Of a stretch of DNA of 64,000 bases, positions 1-13,300 are shown in pieces. The position numbers and the translations under genes are program-made. Numbering within the stretch: the stretch's first letter is position 1; each line of letters begins with the position of its first letter. The DNA comes from Isochrysis galbana. Its lineage: Eukaryota > Haptophyta > Isochrysidales > Isochrysidaceae. Location: the NCBI GenBank assembly GCA_018136815.1, contig CM030933.1, positions 6,549,137 through 6,613,136 of the forward strand, in the 5' to 3' direction. The notes beneath the pieces were generated by a model. The model saw nothing but the letters and a program-made list of their open reading frames with translations. It was not told the origin of the DNA and searched no databases.

Positions 1-1
1 A

Positions 2-3000
2 GGCCCGTGCATCGCTGTGGATACAGCGTGCTCGGCGGCCCTTGCTGCGAACCACTACGCGATGCGCGCGATGCAGCTGCACGAGTGCACGGCGGCGCTC
101 TCGACAGGCGTGAGCATCATGCTGTTGCCCGGCGTCTCCTTCTCCTTCGCCATCGCGGGCATGCTCTCGGCCGGAGGCCATTGCCACACTTTCGACGCGC
201 GCGCCGACGGCTATGTGCGGGGCGAGGCCTTGTGTGCTGCGACGCTACGAGGACGTGGACCGGACACGATGGACACCGAGCACGAGTTGCTGGGCAGTTG
301 TGTGCGGCAAGACGGCAAGAGCGCCAGCCTCACGGCTCCGAATGGGCAGGCGCAGCAGGCGTTGCTCGCCGCCGCGTTGGCAGACGCGTCAGCACGAGCG
401 GAAATGATTTCTCTCTTGGAGGCTCACGGCACCGGCACGGCCCTGGGAGACCCGATCGAGGCGCGCACCGTCGCCGCTCTTTTGGTCGATCGCTCGGGCG
501 CGGAGGCCTTGTCCATGTGCAGTGTGAAGGCAAACGGGGGTCACGCGGAGCCGAATGCGGGCATCTCAGGCTTGGTCAGTCTGTGCACGAGCTTGCGCCG
601 TGTCGGAGCCCCACCAAACGGACAGTTGCGATCGATCAACGCACACGTGGCAAGCGCGGTGAGCGGTGTGGCGTGCGCTTTGCCGACACAGCAGTCGGCG
701 GCGCCGCGGTGTGTGGGCGCGGCTTTCGGAGCGGCCGATGGCGGCGTGAGCTCGTTCGGTTACAGCGGCACAATCGTGCACGCCATCTTGCGGCGCCACG
801 CGCCGCCGTCCCGTCGCAGAGGGGCTTCTGGTGGCACGGCGTACCGCCGGCGTCGCTTCTCGTGGCAAAGGAGCGCTCATCCATTCGCGCAGCGGCTGGA
901 CGGCGCGGGCGCTTCCCCGTGCTTTCGCTCGCCGGCGAGGGGCGCCCTGCGCGATGAGGTGGCCGACCATGTGGTGCAAGGGCACATCGTCTTCCCGGCG
1001 GCTGGCTATTTGGAGATGGTGCGCGCCGCCTGCGACGCGTCGAATGCCGTGCAGCGGCGTGTCTTCTTCCTGCGACCGCTGGTCTTGGACGACGGCGTCT
1101 CGGCGTCCACGACGGTAGTGTGTGACTTGGGGCCTGGCAACCGATTCGAGGTGCGCACAGAGAGCCAAGGCGAGAGCACGAGCACGACACATTGCGCTGG
1201 CTCCCTCGAGAGCGCCGCGGCGGGGCACGGCGATCTCCAGCAGGCGCTCCTGCCGGCGTGGGGTGCGTGTTGCGACCTTGCGGTGAATGTGACGCTACTC
1301 TATTCAGCGTTCCGTGCCATGGGGCTAAGATATGGCGGCGGATTCCAACGGCTTGTGAAAGCTCGCATGTCATGGTTGACTGGTGTGGCTGTGGGTCGTG
1401 TTCGCCGGCGCTTGCTTCGACAGCAGTTGGTTGTGCACCCGGCGGATCTCGACGCCGGCTTACAGCTCACCGTGCTGCTGATGAGAGGCACGTCAAGAGA
1501 GATGCGGCTGCCTTTCTCGGTGTCGGCTGCCGTCTTGCAACGTACGTGCGGTCACATGTGGGCTGTGGTGCACCAGCAAACGGTAGGCACCACTGGTGTT
1601 GCACTAATGTGTTCATCCGGGCAAAGCAGCCGAGGCACACGCATCGACGGCTTCGAGGCACGCGGTTTGCAAGCAGGCGCCCAACACCCTAGCCGTGAGC
1701 ACCCATGCCACCTGTACTTCACGGCGTGGCAGCTTATAGGCGGGTCAGGCGGTCCTCATCGCGACGGAACAGCGTTGGCGTTGGCGTTATTGCCTGCAGC
1801 ATCCACTGAGCTAGCGTCGATGAACGGCGCGCCGGCGAGATCAGCGGCTTGCGTCAGTTGTGCCCCTTTCGCGGTTGGGCTTGGAGGCGGGCTGTACACC
1901 TCGGCCGCCCTGTGCGTCATTTTGGCGGCGTTCGACTTGATAAAGAGCCATAGTACCAAGCCGTCTTTGCCCGTGTGGTACATGACGCGTGCCAGTCTTG
2001 GAGCTGAGGTGGACAACACACATCATCATCCGGCGCACGCGGGGCTGCTCGGACTCGGTCGGCAGGCGCGATCAGAGGCGCCAACTCTGCTTGCGACCTT
2101 CCTAGGTGTACTTAGACGCTCATCGACTCATGCAGCCGTGTGTTCGGCGGTGACGTCGCTTGGTGGCCAGTACGACGGCCAGCCGGAGCCGGAAGTCACT
2201 ATTGATGGCGAGCTGGTGCGCGTGCCGCGTCTGTTGCAGACATCGCAGTCAGTCCGCAGGCCGGTCCGACTGCATTTCGACGCGCGGGGCGCCATCTCAA
2301 ACTTGTGCGTTGTACCACAGGACGAAGACGCATTTGCATCCGTAGATGGCGCGGTGCTCTTGCGCGTGCGTGCCGTTGGGCTCAACTTTCGCGACGTGCT
2401 CAACGTGCTCGGCCTATATCCGGGAGATCCTGGGATGCCGGGCAGCGATTGCGCAGCCGAAGTAGCCCACTGTGGCAGACGCACCACCGACATGCGCGCG
2501 GGCGCCCCAGTCGTGGGCCACGCGCTCGCTGCGCTGGCGTCGCACGCGCGCACCGACGCTCGGCTTGTGGCCGTGATCGACGGGTGGATGGCAGCCGAAG
2601 AGGCGTGCACTCTGCCGACGGCATGGTCGACAGTGCACATGTCGCTTGCTGCTGCAAGTTGCGGCGCTTACGTGCGCTCGCTCATCCATGCGGGCGCGGG
2701 CGGAGTCGGGCTAGCGGCGCTCGAATACATGCACTTGCTGGGCGCTCGCACGAGTGCAACAGTCGGCCGGCCATACAAGCACCGCTTCTTGCACCACGTG
2801 GGCGCGAGTGGCGGGATGCTGAGCTCGCGCGACGCTAGTGCATTCGCGCTCGGTTGCGCGGAGCTGCTTGGCTCGTGGCGGTTGGGGCTCGTGCTCAACA
2901 GCCTCTCGCTCGACTTCATCAGCGCGTCGATGGCTCTATTGCGCGATGACGGCTGGTTGACGGAGATCGGCAAGCGAGCGGTGTGGAGCGGCGGTCGCCA

Positions 3001-4340
3001 CGCGTGTGCCTCGGCGTCGCGGTACGTCGTGCTCGCTCTTGACAGCGCCATCGAGCAGTCGGCCGACTGGATGCGCGGCACACTGCGGCAGCTGTGCGCT
3101 CGGGTGTCGGCTCACGTGCTGCACGGGCTGCCGCGGCTGTGCTTCGATATGGAGCACGACCTGACGCGTGCCTTCCGGTGCTTGCAGAACGGCGCCAACA
3201 TCGGCAAGGTGGTAGTGCGTCTCCCGCCGGCGGTCAGCGTGAGCGCTCACTCGGCGCACTTGCTGACCGGCGGGACGGGCGGGCTCGGCTTACTGACGGG
3301 TCGATGGCTTGGCGAGAGCGGCGCTCTCCTCGTCGTGCTCGCGTCGCGCAGTGGCACGATCGGCGCGAGAGAGACGACGCGGCTCAAGTCGGTCAAGCCG
3401 TGCACGATCCGCCTCGCGCGTTGTGACGCCGCTGACGCGGCCGACGTGCGCCGGCTGACCTGCGGCATGCTAGTTGGTGACGCCCCACGGCTGTGTGGCA
3501 TGTGGCACGCGGCGGGTGTACTGGCGGACGGCTTGCTGCTGTCACAGACGGCGAGCACCGTCCGCCGCGTGTACGCGCCCAAGGCTCACGGAGCTCGGCA
3601 CGTCCACGCCTCGTGCGGTGCACTACCGCTGGGGGCGTTTGTGCTCTTCTCATCCATTGCCGCGCTACTTGGCGGCGGCGGCCAGTCCAACTACGCTGCG
3701 GCGAACAGCTGCTTGGACGCACTGAGCACGAGCCGGCGAGCGCGCGGCGGAGCATCGTGTAGTGTCCAGTGGGGCCCGTGGGCGGGCGTGGGCATGGCAG
3801 CCAGCAGCTCGGTCAACTCGCGGATGCAGGCGGCCGGCATCGAGCTGCTCGACCTCTCGCACGGCGCGGCGGCGTTCCGCGCATCGTTGCTAGCGCGCTG
3901 TCCCTCGGTGGTCAGCCTCGTCATCGTCTCTTGGCGCACGTACCTTGGTGTATTGAAGGCGGTACCTCCTCTGCTCGAGACGATTGCTCGGCAGAGGACG
4001 CGCGACGCGACGCCTTTGCGCACGGAAGCCGGTGCGGCTGATTGCAAGGTGCTTACGCTCGACTCAATCCTGTCGATACTCGAGTCTGCGATGGGCTCCG
4101 AGGTGGACGCCGACGCTCCCCTGATGGACGCCGGTCTCGACTCGCTTGGCGCCGTTGAGCTGGGGAACCAGCTGCAAGCGGCATCGGGGCAGATCCTGCC
4201 GAGCACGCTCGTCTTTGAATACCCCACCGCGCGGCGGCTCGCACAGTACTTCGGAGACATGCCATCGGCCGGTGCCAGGGTGCACGGTCCGAGAGCGACC
4301 CAGCAGACACCCGCGCCACTCGACGAACCAACCCCAGGGT
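2..4340 (+). other. PKS module 1: (KS)-DH-KRs-ER-KR-ACP
   Basis: The partial KS (2 to about 790) has the Cys motif DTACSA, EAHGTGT and VKANGGHAEP histidine motifs. DH (about 945-1680) has the HxxxGxxxxP motif in DHVVQGHIVFP and the second catalytic motif HPADLDAGLQ. A structural KR half (about 1710-2245) ends in a VPRL-type strand. ER (about 2270-3225) has the NADPH-binding HAGAGGVGLAA. The catalytic KR half (about 3245-3945) has GGTGGLG, SS and YAAAN. ACP (about 4050-4255) has GLDSLG with the phosphopantetheine Ser. All catalytic residues I looked for are present, so the module should fully reduce the beta carbon to methylene. Confidence 0.9.
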
Positions 4341-7300
4341 CGCTTCTCTGCGGCTTGCAGGCACTGCTGCCTGGTCGCGTCACGACGGTCCTCTTGCAAG
4401 CTAGCATGGCTTCTTGTGGCGGCGACCTTGTGTCTGAGGTGCCGCTCGAGCGCTGGAGTCTCGGCGCACCCGAGTATGAGCATGTCGATGGAATCATCGC
4501 TAGGCGCGCTCGGCACGGCGCCTTCCTATGCGACGCCGAGCTCTTCGACAACTCGCGTTTCGGTGTGTCGCCGAGCGAAGCGAGCGTGATGGACCCTCAG
4601 CAACGGCTGCTCCTCGAGCTTGGCTACCAGTCGTTGCATGGCGCGGGACTGCCTCGCAGCTTGCTGCTCGACTCACAGGCCGGTGTGTTCGTGGGGATCG
4701 CGGCGAACGACTTCGCCGAACTTGTGCGATTGGAGGCGGCCCTCTCGCGCAACGTGTACTCCGCAACGGGCGCGACGCACTCGGTTGCCTCGGGCCGCTT
4801 GTCCTTCGTGCTCGGGATGCAAGGCCCGTGCATCGCTGTGGATACAGCGTGCTCGGCGGCCCTTGCTGCGAACCACTACGCGATGCGCGCGATGCAGCTG
4901 CACGAGTGCACGGCGGCGCTCTCGACAGGCGTGAGCATCATGCTGTTGCCCGGCGTCTCCTTCTCCTTCGCCATCGCGGGCATGCTCTCGGCCGGAGGCC
5001 ATTGCCACACTTTCGACGCGCGCGCCGACGGCTATGTGCGGGGCGAGGCCTTGTGTGCTGCGACGCTACGAGGACGTGGACCGGACACGATGGACACCGA
5101 GCACGAGTTGCTGGGCAGTTGTGTGCGGCAAGACGGCAAGAGCGCCAGCCTCACGGCTCCGAATGGGCAGGCGCAGCAGGCGTTGCTCGCCGCCGCGTTG
5201 GCAGACGCGTCAGCACGAGCGGAAATGATTTCTCTCTTGGAGGCTCACGGCACCGGCACGGCCCTGGGAGACCCGATCGAGGCGCGCACCGTCGCCGCTC
5301 TTTTGGTCGATCGCTCGGGCGCGGAGGCCTTGTCCATGTGCAGTGTGAAGGCAAACGGGGGTCACGCGGAGCCGAATGCGGGCATCTCAGGCTTGGTCAG
5401 TCTGTGCACGAGCTTGCGCCGTGTCGGAGCCCCACCAAACGGACAGTTGCGATCGATCAACGCACACGTGGCAAGCGCGGTGAGCGGTGTGGCGTGCGCT
5501 TTGCCGACACAGCAGTCGGCGGCGCCGCGGTGTGTGGGCGCGGCTTTCGGAGCGGCCGATGGCGGCGTGAGCTCGTTCGGTTACAGCGGCACAATCGTGC
5601 ACGCCATCTTGCGGCGCCACGCGCCGCCGTCCCGTCGCAGAGGGGCTTCTGGTGGCACGGCGTACCGCCGGCGTCGCTTCTCGTGGCAAAGGAGCGCTCA
5701 TCCATTCGCGCAGCGGCTGGACGGCGCGGGCGCTTCCCCGTGCTTTCGCTCGCCGGCGAGGGGCGCCCTGCGCGATGAGGTGGCCGACCATGTGGTGCAA
5801 GGGCACATCGTCTTCCCGGCGGCTGGCTATTTGGAGATGGTGCGCGCCGCCTGCGACGCGTCGAATGCCGTGCAGCGGCGTGTCTTCTTCCTGCGACCGC
5901 TGGTCTTGGACGACGGCGTCTCGGCGTCCACGACGGTAGTGTGTGACTTGGGGCCTGGCAACCGATTCGAGGTGCGCACAGAGAGCCAAGGCGAGAGCAC
6001 GAGCACGACACATTGCGCTGGCTCCCTCGAGAGCGCCGCGGCGGGGCACGGCGATCTCCAGCAGGCGCTCCTGCCGGCGTGGGGTGCGTGTTGCGACCTT
6101 GCGGTGAATGTGACGCTACTCTATTCAGCGTTCCGTGCCATGGGGCTAAGATATGGCGGCGGATTCCAACGGCTTGTGAAAGCTCGCATGTCATGGTTGA
6201 CTGGTGTGGCTGTGGGTCGTGTTCGCCGGCGCTTGCTTCGACAGCAGTTGGTTGTGCACCCGGCGGATCTCGACGCCGGCTTACAGCTCACCGTGCTGCT
6301 GATGAGAGGCACGTCAAGAGAGATGCGGCTGCCTTTCTCGGTGTCGGCTGCCGTCTTGCAACGTACGTGCGGTCACATGTGGGCTGTGGTGCACCAGCAA
6401 ACGGTAGGCACCACTGGTGTTGCACTAATGTGTTCATCCGGGCAAAGCAGCCGAGGCACACGCATCGACGGCTTCGAGGCACGCGGTTTGCAAGCAGGCG
6501 CCCAACACCCTAGCCGTGAGCACCCATGCCACCTGTACTTCACGGCGTGGCAGCTTATAGGCGGGTCAGGCGGTCCTCATCGCGACGGAACAGCGTTGGC
6601 GTTGGCGTTATTGCCTGCAGCATCCACTGAGCTAGCGTCGATGAACGGCGCGCCGGCGAGATCAGCGGCTTGCGTCAGTTGTGCCCCTTTCGCGGTTGGG
6701 CTTGGAGGCGGGCTGTACACCTCGGCCGCCCTGTGCGTCATTTTGGCGGCGTTCGACTTGATAAAGAGCCATAGTACCAAGCCGTCTTTGCCCGTGTGGT
6801 ACATGACGCGTGCCAGTCTTGGAGCTGAGGTGGACAACACACATCATCATCCGGCGCACGCGGGGCTGCTCGGACTCGGTCGGCAGGCGCGATCAGAGGC
6901 GCCAACTCTGCTTGCGACCTTCCTAGGTGTACTTAGACGCTCATCGACTCATGCAGCCGTGTGTTCGGCGGTGACGTCGCTTGGTGGCCAGTACGACGGC
7001 CAGCCGGAGCCGGAAGTCACTATTGATGGCGAGCTGGTGCGCGTGCCGCGTCTGTTGCAGACATCGCAGTCAGTCCGCAGGCCGGTCCGACTGCATTTCG
7101 ACGCGCGGGGCGCCATCTCAAACTTGTGCGTTGTACCACAGGACGAAGACGCATTTGCATCCGTAGATGGCGCGGTGCTCTTGCGCGTGCGTGCCGTTGG
7201 GCTCAACTTTCGCGACGTGCTCAACGTGCTCGGCCTATATCCGGGAGATCCTGGGATGCCGGGCAGCGATTGCGCAGCCGAAGTAGCCCACTGTGGCAGA

Positions 7301-10300
7301 CGCACCACCGACATGCGCGCGGGCGCCCCAGTCGTGGGCCACGCGCTCGCTGCGCTGGCGTCGCACGCGCGCACCGACGCTCGGCTTGTGGCCGTGATCG
7401 ACGGGTGGATGGCAGCCGAAGAGGCGTGCACTCTGCCGACGGCATGGTCGACAGTGCACATGTCGCTTGCTGCTGCAAGTTGCGGCGCTTACGTGCGCTC
7501 GCTCATCCATGCGGGCGCGGGCGGAGTCGGGCTAGCGGCGCTCGAATACATGCACTTGCTGGGCGCTCGCACGAGTGCAACAGTCGGCCGGCCATACAAG
7601 CACCGCTTCTTGCACCACGTGGGCGCGAGTGGCGGGATGCTGAGCTCGCGCGACGCTAGTGCATTCGCGCTCGGTTGCGCGGAGCTGCTTGGCTCGTGGC
7701 GGTTGGGGCTCGTGCTCAACAGCCTCTCGCTCGACTTCATCAGCGCGTCGATGGCTCTATTGCGCGATGACGGCTGGTTGACGGAGATCGGCAAGCGAGC
7801 GGTGTGGAGCGGCGGTCGCCACGCGTGTGCCTCGGCGTCGCGGTACGTCGTGCTCGCTCTTGACAGCGCCATCGAGCAGTCGGCCGACTGGATGCGCGGC
7901 ACACTGCGGCAGCTGTGCGCTCGGGTGTCGGCTCACGTGCTGCACGGGCTGCCGCGGCTGTGCTTCGATATGGAGCACGACCTGACGCGTGCCTTCCGGT
8001 GCTTGCAGAACGGCGCCAACATCGGCAAGGTGGTAGTGCGTCTCCCGCCGGCGGTCAGCGTGAGCGCTCACTCGGCGCACTTGCTGACCGGCGGGACGGG
8101 CGGGCTCGGCTTACTGACGGGTCGATGGCTTGGCGAGAGCGGCGCTCTCCTCGTCGTGCTCGCGTCGCGCAGTGGCACGATCGGCGCGAGAGAGACGACG
8201 CGGCTCAAGTCGGTCAAGCCGTGCACGATCCGCCTCGCGCGTTGTGACGCCGCTGACGCGGCCGACGTGCGCCGGCTGACCTGCGGCATGCTAGTTGGTG
8301 ACGCCCCACGGCTGTGTGGCATGTGGCACGCGGCGGGTGTACTGGCGGACGGCTTGCTGCTGTCACAGACGGCGAGCACCGTCCGCCGCGTGTACGCGCC
8401 CAAGGCTCACGGAGCTCGGCACGTCCACGCCTCGTGCGGTGCACTACCGCTGGGGGCGTTTGTGCTCTTCTCATCCATTGCCGCGCTACTTGGCGGCGGC
8501 GGCCAGTCCAACTACGCTGCGGCGAACAGCTGCTTGGACGCACTGAGCACGAGCCGGCGAGCGCGCGGCGGAGCATCGTGTAGTGTCCAGTGGGGCCCGT
8601 GGGCGGGCGTGGGCATGGCAGCCAGCAGCTCGGTCAACTCGCGGATGCAGGCGGCCGGCATCGAGCTGCACGACCTCTCGCACGGCGCGGCGGCGTTCCG
8701 CGCATCGTTGCTAGCGCGCTGTCCCTCGGTGGTCAGCCTCGTCATCGTCTCTTGGCGCACGTACCTTGGTGTATTGAAGGCGGTACCTCCTCTGCTCGAG
8801 ACGATTGCTCGGCAGAGGACGCGCGACGCGACGCCTTTGCGCACGGAAGCCGGTGCGGCTGATTGCAAGGTGCTTACGCTCGACTCAATCCTGTCGATAC
8901 TCGAGTCTGCGATGGGCTCCGAGGTGGACGCCGACGCTCCCCTGATGGACGCCGGTCTCGACTCGCTTGGCGCCGTTGAGCTGGGGAACCAGCTGCAAGC
9001 GGCATCGGGGCAGATCCTGCCGAGCACGCTCGTCTTTGAATACCCCACCGCGCGGCGGCTCGCACAGTACTTCGGAGACATGCCATCGGCCGGTGCCAGG
9101 GTGCACGGTCCGAGAGCGACCCAGCAGACACCCGCGCCACTCGACGAACCAACCCCAGGGTCGCTTCTCTGCGGCTTGCAGGCACTGCTGCCCGGTCGCG
9201 TCACGACGGTCCTCTTGCAAGCTAGCATGGCTTCTTGTGGCGGCGACCTTGTGTCTGAGGTGCCGCTCGAGCGCTGGAGTCTCGGCGCACCCGAGTATGA
9301 GCATGTCGATGGAATCATCGCTAGGCGCGCTCGGCACGGCGCCTTCCTATGCGACGCCGAGCTCTTCGACAATTCGCGTTTCGGTGTGTCGCCGAGCGAA
9401 GCGAGCGTGATGGATCCTCAGCAACGGCTGCTCCTCGAGCTTGGCTACCAGTCGTTGCATGGCGCGGGACTGCCTCGCAGCTTGCTGCTCGACTCACAGG
9501 CCGGTGTGTTCGTGGGGATCGCGGCGAACGACTTCGCCGAACTTGTGCGATTGGAGGCGGCCCTCTCGCGCAACGTGTACTCCGCAACGGGCGCGACGCA
9601 CTCGGTTGCCTCGGGCCGCTTGTCCTTCGTGCTCGGGATGCAAGGCCCGTGCATCGCTGTGGATACAGCGTGCTCGGCGGCCCTTGCTGCGAACCACTAC
9701 GCGATGCGCGCGATGCAGCTGCACGAGTGCACGGCGGCGCTCTCGACAGGCGTGAGCATCATGCTGTTGCCCGGCGTCTCCTTCTCCTTCGCCATCGCGG
9801 GCATGCTCTCGGCCGGAGGCCATTGCCACACTTTCGACGCGCGCGCCGACGGCTATGTGCGGGGCGAGGCCTTGTGTGCTGCGACGCTACGAGGACGTGG
9901 ACCGGACACGATGGACACCGAGCACGAGTTGCTGGGCAGTTGTGTGCGGCAAGACGGCAAGAGCGCCAGCCTCACGGCTCCGAATGGGCAGGCGCAGCAG
10001 GCGTTGCTCGCCGCCGCGTTGGCAGACGCGTCAGCACGAGCGGAAATGATTTCTCTCTTGGAGGCTCACGGCACCGGCACGGCCCTGGGAGACCCGATCG
10101 AGGCGCGCACCGTCGCCGCTCTTTTGGTCGATCGCTCGGGCGCGGAGGCCTTGTCCATGTGCAGTGTGAAGGCAAACGGGGGTCACGCGGAGCCGAATGC
10201 GGGCATCTCAGGCTTGGTCAGTCTGTGCACGAGCTTGCGCCGTGTCGGAGCCCCACCAAACGGACAGTTGCGATCGATCAACGCACACGTGGCAAGCGCG

Positions 10301-13300
10301 GTGAGCGGTGTGGCGTGCGCTTTGCCGACACAGCAGTCGGCGGCGCCGCGGTGTGTGGGCGCGGCTTTCGGAGCGGCCGATGGCGGCGTGAGCTCGTTCG
10401 GTTACAGCGGCACAATCGTGCACGCCATCTTGCGGCGCCACGCGCCGCCGTCCCGTCGCAGAGGGGCTTCTGGTGGCACGGCGTACCGCCGGCGTCGCTT
10501 CTCGTGGCAAAGGAGCGCTCATCCATTCGCGCAGCGGCTGGACGGCGCGGGCGCTTCCCCGTGCTTTCGCTCGCCGGCGAGGGGCGCCCTGCGCGATGAG
10601 GTGGCCGACCATGTGGTGCAAGGGCACATCGTCTTCCCGGCGGCTGGCTATTTGGAGATGGTGCGCGCCGCCTGCGACGCGTCGAATGCCGTGCAGCGGC
10701 GTGTCTTCTTCCTGCGACCGCTGGTCTTGGACGACGGCGTCTCGGCGTCCACGACGGTAGTGTGTGACTTGGGGCCTGGCAACCGATTCGAGGTGCGCAC
10801 AGAGAGCCAAGGCGAGAGCACGAGCACGACACATTGCGCTGGCTCCCTCGAGAGCGCCGCGGCGGGGCACGGCGATTTCGATAATAAACGACTGCATTCG
10901 CCGAGCACAATGATTTCGTGTCAATACGGGCCAAATGTAGCAGTTCTTCGAGGCTCTTGTGCTGAAGCCGAGGATGTATTTTCTCTGCACTCTTATCTGA
11001 ATTCCGTTGGCATTGAGCTTGGTTACTCATTTCGCAGAATCTCGGCTACCAACACATCAAGCCTTGTGCCTGTTGTTTTTGGCCGTTTGCGTCGCCGTCA
11101 TCAAGGCGGGGGATTCTTCGTGCATCCCGCTGACCTTGAGGGTGCTTGGCGGTTGGGCTCGTACTTGTCCGATCTCCCGAAGGACATTGGGCTTGCGCTA
11201 GCACTGGATCAAGCCATTCTAAATTCAACTATTGGTTGCCTGCAATCGACCGTGTGGAGAGAAGATAAAAGCAGAGTTAGTGTGCGTCTTGTGCGTCATC
11301 CTAGGAGATGTTGTAATATTGCCGATCAATCAGGTGCTTTCATCTCAGGTTTCCGAGAGCGATCGGTTCCCGCTCGTATTGCCACTTTTCCATCCATGAT
11401 CGAAAGACATATGTACGTCATCTCCTGGCGGCTTTGGCAGCCAATAAGCGTTGGATCTCTTATTCGAGAAAGCAGTGTGATCATCGTGCATGCAGTGAGC
11501 ACTTGCGCGAGTGCATCGAGTTGCCCTCATGAATCCGTGGTGGGGCATTTGAGGTCCGTTGGAGTCGGTCTCGGTTGCCACTTTGGGGCCGGCCAGCAAG
11601 ACCCTCTCGTTGCAATTACCGCTTCGCTAGAGGCAGTGCGGACGCACACTTGCCACCTTACCCCTTTGTGGTTGTTGATGCGAGGCGGGTTCCGTGAGAC
11701 TGCGTGTGGCAACATGCATGCTGGGTTGATTGGTCTCGCTCGGCAGGCTCGAGTTGAATCCCCAGCATGTTGTCTTCCTCTCATGGAATCGCGATTTGAA
11801 GGGTTGACGCCTCAGTGGGTCTCAACCGTGGCGCGGGTGGTTGGGCTTGATTGCCACTGCAGTGTGGAGCAAGAGCTGTCATTATCCAGAGATGCTTTGT
11901 ATGTTCCACGTTTGCAGGGTGCGGTTTTGTCTTCGGCTGGAGCGGCTACGCACGCGCCCATCCGCGCGGCACACGTTTTAACAGGTGGGACGGGCGGGCT
12001 TGGTCTTGTAACAGGCCGTTGGTTGGCGCAAAACGGCGCTTCGTGGCTGGCACTGGCCTCACGTTCGGCTAATCTCCGTGATCACGAGAGAGTTGGGCTT
12101 CTAATGAGCTCGAAAGGATGCGCTTTGCATGTTGTGCGTTGCGACACGGCTGAAGTGATAGACTGGCAATGCATGCTCGCTTCACTAGGCGCAAATGACA
12201 AGGACAGGTTGACCGGTTTGTGGCATGTTGCCGGTGTATTGGCTGACGGTCCTATACAGCGCCAAACAGCGATCACTTTCCGTCGAGTGTACGCCCCAAA
12301 GGCCTTAGGCGCGTGGCATTTTCAATCGGCTTCCGCGCTTTCGGCGTTGGAAACCTGCGTTCTATATTCGTCTATCACAAGCTTGATAGGGGGAGGATTG
12401 CAATCCAATTATGCCGCCGCCAATAGCTGCTTGGACTCACTCAGTAGGTGCCGGCATGCACACGGCATGGCATCGACGAGTATTCAATGGGGACCGTGGG
12501 CAAATGTGGGTATGCTCAGCAATAGCTCTGCCAGCGTTAGGCGCATGAGAGCTGCTGGAGTTGATGTATTCACGATTGAGATGGGCCTCGAAGCGCTTCA
12601 TTCAGCCTCAAGGCCCTGTGCCCCTGCTGTGGCGGCCTTCGCCATCATTTCGTGGGCAAGGCTTCTACAAAATTATCGGGCAGTACCGCCTTTGCTCGAA
12701 GCCTTGTCTCCTCGTGGATCTGTTGTTCCAGCTCATGCCAGCATAGCGGCAAAGTGTCGATTGTCTCTAGAAGACATCCTTGGCCTTTTGCAAACCGCTA
12801 CCGGAAGCGTTGTAGACCCGGATTTGCCTTTGATGGAGGCTGGCCTCGATTCACTTGGAGTGGTCGATTTGGGCAATAAGCTTGAGCAAGCCTCAGGCAC
12901 GAGCTTGCCCGTTACGCTGATCTTCGATCACCCGACGGCGAGGCAGCTTGCTCATTTTTTCGAGGCCGAGACGCCTAGCGACGTAGCAGCTGCAGAACCT
13001 ACATCTCGCTCGCCTCTTGGAAGCTTCTGTACTCCAGGACCATGTACGAGCGCACATCTCATTGGCTCGAGCGCCTTGCTTCCGGGGCGGGTGGGATCCA
13101 CAGAAGATTTCAGTAGCATTGCTGCATGTGGATGCGACCTCGTGACTGAGGTTCCGCTCTCTCGTTGGCCGACGGATACGCTCGACGTACGTGATGACGT
13201 CTTTGGCCAAAGGGTTCGGCATGGTGCGTTCCTTTCCGATGTACATCTTTTCGACAACGCCTTTTTTGGAGTCTCTCCGTCTGAAGCAAGCGCAATGGAT

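Larger units (their letters stand above)
1..10876 (+). repeat. 4,821-bp tandem module duplication (about 2.25 units in window)
   Basis: Bases 1-4821, 4822-9642 and 9643-10876 line up at a fixed offset of 4,821 bp, exactly 1,607 codons. Between the first two units I see only four substitutions (3849/8670, 4372/9193, 4552/9373, 4594/9415), three of them silent. The third copy matches until 10876 and then breaks inside the DH domain. The repeat certainly continues upstream of the window because it is already in register at base 1. Confidence 0.95.

Noticed and set aside
566-6194. Long minus-strand open frames inside the PKS (for example 566-1228, 5457-6194) and many plus-strand frames in other registers
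   Set aside because: They recur at the 4,821-bp period because the PKS DNA is duplicated, have Arg/Ala/Ser-rich composition typical of shadow frames in GC-rich genes, and match no motif.
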